DNA of 64,000 bases from the NCBI GenBank assembly GCA_964472095.1, contig CAYYIV010000010.1, positions 1 to 64,000 of the forward strand, written 5' to 3'. Below the pieces are notes generated by a model. The model was not told the origin of the DNA. It was given only the letters and a program-made list of their open reading frames with translations, and did no database searches. The stretch is from Pelagibius sp964472095 (GTDB lineage: Bacteria > Pseudomonadota > Alphaproteobacteria > Kiloniellales > Kiloniellaceae). This document shows positions 61,533 through 64,000 of the stretch, piece after piece (positions within the stretch are counted from its first letter, which is position 1; each line of letters opens with the position of its first letter). The position numbers were made by a program, and so were the translations under genes.

Positions 61533-62228
61533 GTGACCCACCTGGCCGACCATGCGAGACATCGCGCCGGGATAAGTCGTCGCCAGATGATCGTCCGGGG
61601 CACCGCTGCCGCAATGATGCCGTTCCTTGGGCCGGCTCCCTTTGCCTATGCCGCAGCCCGCAGTGAATTGCGCTTTCGCGCCCTGTGGCAGGGTTCTTCG
61701 ATCGGCGAGCACAGGGTCGTGTTCCGGTCGGACGGCAACCGCCTGACAGTGGAAACCCATATCGACATCACGGCCCGGTTCTTGTTCTTCAACATCTTCC
61801 GCCTGAAGCACAATGCGCAGGAGGTGTGGCAATCCGGGCGCCTTGTATCGGTCACCAGCAAGACGGACCACGATGGCGCACTCATGGAGGTGTCGGGGGC
61901 CGCAGTCGAAGGCGGGTTTCGCATTGTGGGTGAGGACGGGCCCTTCCTCGCGGCAGCAGACCTGCTGACGTCAAATTCGCTGTGGGATAGCCGGATCGTT
62001 CGCGAGACCAGGCTGATCGACATCCAGCATGGCGGCGAGGTCGGGTTGGTCGCCCGACTGCTGGGCGAGGAGCAGGTCGCCACGCCACGAGGACACCTGC
62101 GCGCCAGCCGGTATCAGATCATCACTCCTTATTACGCCGGCAGCGTGTTTTACGCCGCCGACCAGCACTGGGTGAAGGCCCTGGTCGAGCTGAAGGGGGA
62201 GACCCTCGAATATGAACTCGCAATTTAG
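61533..62228 (+). CDS. DUF6134-family protein with Tat signal
   Basis: From GTG 61533 the protein has about 231 residues (TTG 61473 gives 251). The N-terminus GISRRQMIVRGTAAAMM fits a twin-arginine signal. The mature part, FRALWQGSSIGEHRVVFRSD, DITARFLFFNIFRLKHNAQE and YQIITPYYAGSVFYAADQ, matches the DUF6134 barrel. Tat export suggests folding before export. It overlaps the next gene (TAXI lipoprotein) by 17 nt, so the two are coupled. Confidence 0.75.
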   Translation: MTHLADHARHRAGISRRQMIVRGTAAAMMPFLGPAPFAYAAARSELRFRALWQGSSIGEHRVVFRSDGNRLTVETHIDITARFLFFNIFRLKHNAQEVWQSGRLVSVTSKTDHDGALMEVSGAAVEGGFRIVGEDGPFLAAADLLTSNSLWDSRIVRETRLIDIQHGGEVGLVARLLGEEQVATPRGHLRASRYQIITPYYAGSVFYAADQHWVKALVELKGETLEYELAI

Positions 62229-63225
62229 GACGAGTCCGGCCGGCCGTATCCTGCCGCGCCTGGCAGTCACGCTATGCAGTCTCGCCGTCGTGGCGGCGAT
62301 CGCACTGGGATGCGCGCAGGTGACCAGGCGGCCCGACGTGGTGATCGGCACGGCCAATCCCGTAGACATCGACTACCCGCTCGGCGCTTCGATTTGCCGG
62401 CTGTTCAATCTCGATACGTCGCGCCATGATTTGCGGTGCGCCGAGGAGATCTCGGCCGGCCCTGCCGCCAACATCGAGGCACTCCGTGGCGGCCGCGTCG
62501 ACATCGGCATCGTGACCTCCGACGTTCTCGCCGATGCCGTGGCCGGGGAGGGTCGGTTCGCCGCCTCGCAGTCCGCCAAGGATCTGCGTGTCCTCTTCGC
62601 CGGACACGCCGATGTACTGACCCTGGTGGCCCACCAGCAATCCGGAATCCACTCGGTGGAGGACCTGCGCGGCAGTCGCATCAATATCGGCAATCCCGGA
62701 TCGCGGCAAAGGGTCGGCATGGAGCGCGTGATGGCGGCTCTTGGTCTGAAGCGGGAAGATTTTGCAGCGGTGCATGAGCTTTCGCCGGCGGAACAAAACC
62801 GGGCATTCTGCGCAAACGAACTCGATGCGATTGTCTACTCGGTCGGTCACCCGAACGGACTCATTCGTGATGCGACGCTTACCTGTCACGGCGCTCTGGT
62901 CGATGTCAGCGGGCCGGCCATCGACAGGATGCTGATGGAGTATGGGGAGTACGAGCGCACCGTGATTCCCGGGGGCACCTATCTCGCCAATGCGGCGGAT
63001 GTCCAAACCTTCGGGGTTCGTGCAGTGGTTGTCGCCACCACCCGCATGTCCGACGCTGTGGCCTACGAGGTCGCCCGGGCGGTCTTCTACAATTTTGATG
63101 ATTTCCGGAGACTGCACCCCGCCTTCCAGGTGCTGAGCATTGCGGAGATGGTCGACAGGACCGGCGGCGCGCCGGTGCATCCAGGCGCCGAGCGCTACTA
63201 TCGCGAACATGGCTGGCTGCCGTGA
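62212..63225 (+). CDS. Orphan TAXI-family solute-binding lipoprotein
   Basis: The 337-residue protein has a lipobox (AAIALGC) and the TAXI fold: GTANPVDIDYPLGASICRLF, NIEALRGGRVDIGIVTSDVL and VHPGAERYYREHGWLP. TAXI proteins normally feed a fused TRAP permease, but no permease gene is adjacent. It is coupled to a DUF6134 gene, so it may sense or bind a ligand rather than transport it. Confidence 0.87.
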   Translation: MNSQFRTSPAGRILPRLAVTLCSLAVVAAIALGCAQVTRRPDVVIGTANPVDIDYPLGASICRLFNLDTSRHDLRCAEEISAGPAANIEALRGGRVDIGIVTSDVLADAVAGEGRFAASQSAKDLRVLFAGHADVLTLVAHQQSGIHSVEDLRGSRINIGNPGSRQRVGMERVMAALGLKREDFAAVHELSPAEQNRAFCANELDAIVYSVGHPNGLIRDATLTCHGALVDVSGPAIDRMLMEYGEYERTVIPGGTYLANAADVQTFGVRAVVVATTRMSDAVAYEVARAVFYNFDDFRRLHPAFQVLSIAEMVDRTGGAPVHPGAERYYREHGWLP

Positions 63226-63375
63226 ATGGCCCCGACGGCGGTTCTACCTGAGTATAAGCCGGCTCTATCGGGGGCTGGAGTCTGGCGTCAGTGTGGCCGA
63301 TATCGGTGACGAGGCGCTGCCGCCGACGATGGCGGCAAGGATCGCTTCGCGAATCTGCCATTGGGAGTACAGATC

Positions 63376-63621
63376 ATGAAATCGACTTGCGTGATTGCCT
63401 TGCTATCCCTCTCGCTGCTTACCCTGAGCGCCTGCGGCAGCAGCACATCGGACCGCGCCCTCAGCGGGGGTGGAATAGGCGCTGGCGTCGGCCTCGTCGG
63501 CGGCGCGCTGGTCGGTGCGCCGCTCACGGGCGCAGCCATCGGTGGCGCAGTTGGCGCTGGGACCGGCGCGCTCACCGATGAGGATGACATTGATCTCGGC
63601 AAGCCGTTCTGGCGCGACTAG
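63376..63621 (+). CDS. Small glycine-zipper lipoprotein
   Basis: From ATG 63376 it encodes 81 residues. Lipobox LTLSAC is followed by a glycine zipper (GGGIGAGVGLVGGALVGAPL, GGAVGAGTGALTDEDD). It is likely an outer-membrane lipoprotein of osmotic-stress type. Confidence 0.8.
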   Translation: MKSTCVIALLSLSLLTLSACGSSTSDRALSGGGIGAGVGLVGGALVGAPLTGAAIGGAVGAGTGALTDEDDIDLGKPFWRD

Positions 63622-63785
63622 AGGAGGAAGGTTGCCCCGCCTTCCGGCGAAACTTTCCAGCCCCGCAAGCCGCGCGCCCGGTCGTAATCCGGATGCGGGC
63701 CATCCTTCCGCCGGCAGGCCAATCGTCACGGCCGGACAGGTTTTCCGTCGGCCCCTGCGACCATGAAGCGGCAGTGGAGGCCTTC

Positions 63786-63818
63786 CGCTGTTCTAAGCTA
63801 ACAGTCGCTGTTCTAAGC
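63786..63818. repeat. 13-bp direct repeat upstream of the cheB-like gene
   Basis: CGCTGTTCTAAGC occurs at 63786-63798 and 63806-63818, 20 bp apart, in an otherwise gene-free segment (63622-63879). It may be an operator or promoter element. Position is the only support. Confidence 0.35.
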
Positions 63819-63879
63819 AAATCGTGCTACCTTTGGTACTCCTACCCATGCGGGACGATCGTTTCAGGAGAACCGGGGA

Positions 63880-64000
63880 ATGCGGGGCGACCGCGCAAAG
63901 AGGTCACAGGCGGCCGAACCGAAAGACAGCCGCGGCGCGACGACGAGACCCTCTCACCCCCGGCGGCCGGGCGACTTTCCAATCGTCGCGGTGGGGGCAT
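63880..64000 (+). CDS. CheB-like methylesterase, first 40 codons
   Basis: ATG 63880 has AGGAG nine bases upstream. The frame reads MRGDRAKRSQAAEPKDSR, then a basic linker and FPIVAVGA at the window edge. FPIVAVGAS is the start of the CheB methylesterase domain. Orphan CheB/CheR fusion kinases begin in this way. The rest lies outside the window. Confidence 0.55.
   Translation, partial: MRGDRAKRSQAAEPKDSRGATTRPSHPRRPGDFPIVAVGA

Overview
The window reads as high-GC alphaproteobacterial DNA, possibly Rhodospirillales or Rhizobiales-like. The evidence is an alphaproteobacterial tRNA-fMet 3' end, a cyclic beta-1,2-glucan synthase, TAXI-type TRAP transporters, Liv-type and Rbs-type ABC cassettes and small DUF3309/DUF3185/CsbD stress genes. 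The genus cannot be fixed from the sequence alone.

Layout. (A) 1-2450 is the right end of an integrative element: a hipBA-like toxin-antitoxin pair (hipA runs off the window), a tyrosine integrase and a 45-nt copy of a tRNA-fMet 3' half as attachment site. (B) 2451-15767 opens with a 129-bp repeat and the stub of a second integrase. It then carries two catabolic cassettes: a sugar ABC transporter with a zinc alcohol dehydrogenase and a mannitol/fructuronate-type dehydrogenase under a GntR regulator, and an AtuA-type module with a TAXI TRAP transporter under a second GntR/FCD regulator. (C) 15768-40732 opens with a second copy of the repeat. Its left part is a nitrogen/amide cassette (acetamidase, cysteine hydrolase, N-formylglutamate amidohydrolase, RpiR regulator, glutamine-synthetase-like ligase, complete Liv ABC transporter). 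Its right part holds envelope and stress genes (MscS, DUF2955, HlyD, MarC, glycine zipper, patatin lipoprotein, a membrane-anchored CadC-like regulator, secreted proteins, a ten-repeat TPR protein). It ends in a third, decayed tRNA 3' end. Regions A to C look like islands stacked at one tRNA gene.

(D) 40869-46541 is the most interesting locus. It is a minus-strand operon with a near-perfect sigma-54 promoter. It encodes two paralogous secreted glycine-rich (XGG-repeat) proteins, a small secreted protein, a C39-type cysteine peptidase, another secreted protein and an outer-membrane barrel with an N-terminal coiled coil. The content and order resemble the Pseudomonas fap functional-amyloid operon (fapB-C-...-D-E-F), but the exported polypeptides look like polyglycine proteins rather than FapC-like amyloid. 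The barrel gene carries one in-frame amber codon.

(E) 47093-64000 holds a very large cyclic beta-1,2-glucan synthase coupled to a tandem universal stress protein, then small stress/membrane proteins, a divergent cyclopropane-fatty-acid-synthase homologue, an OmpA lipoprotein, a Tat-exported DUF6134 protein, an orphan TAXI lipoprotein, a glycine-zipper lipoprotein and the first codons of a CheB-like gene at the right edge.
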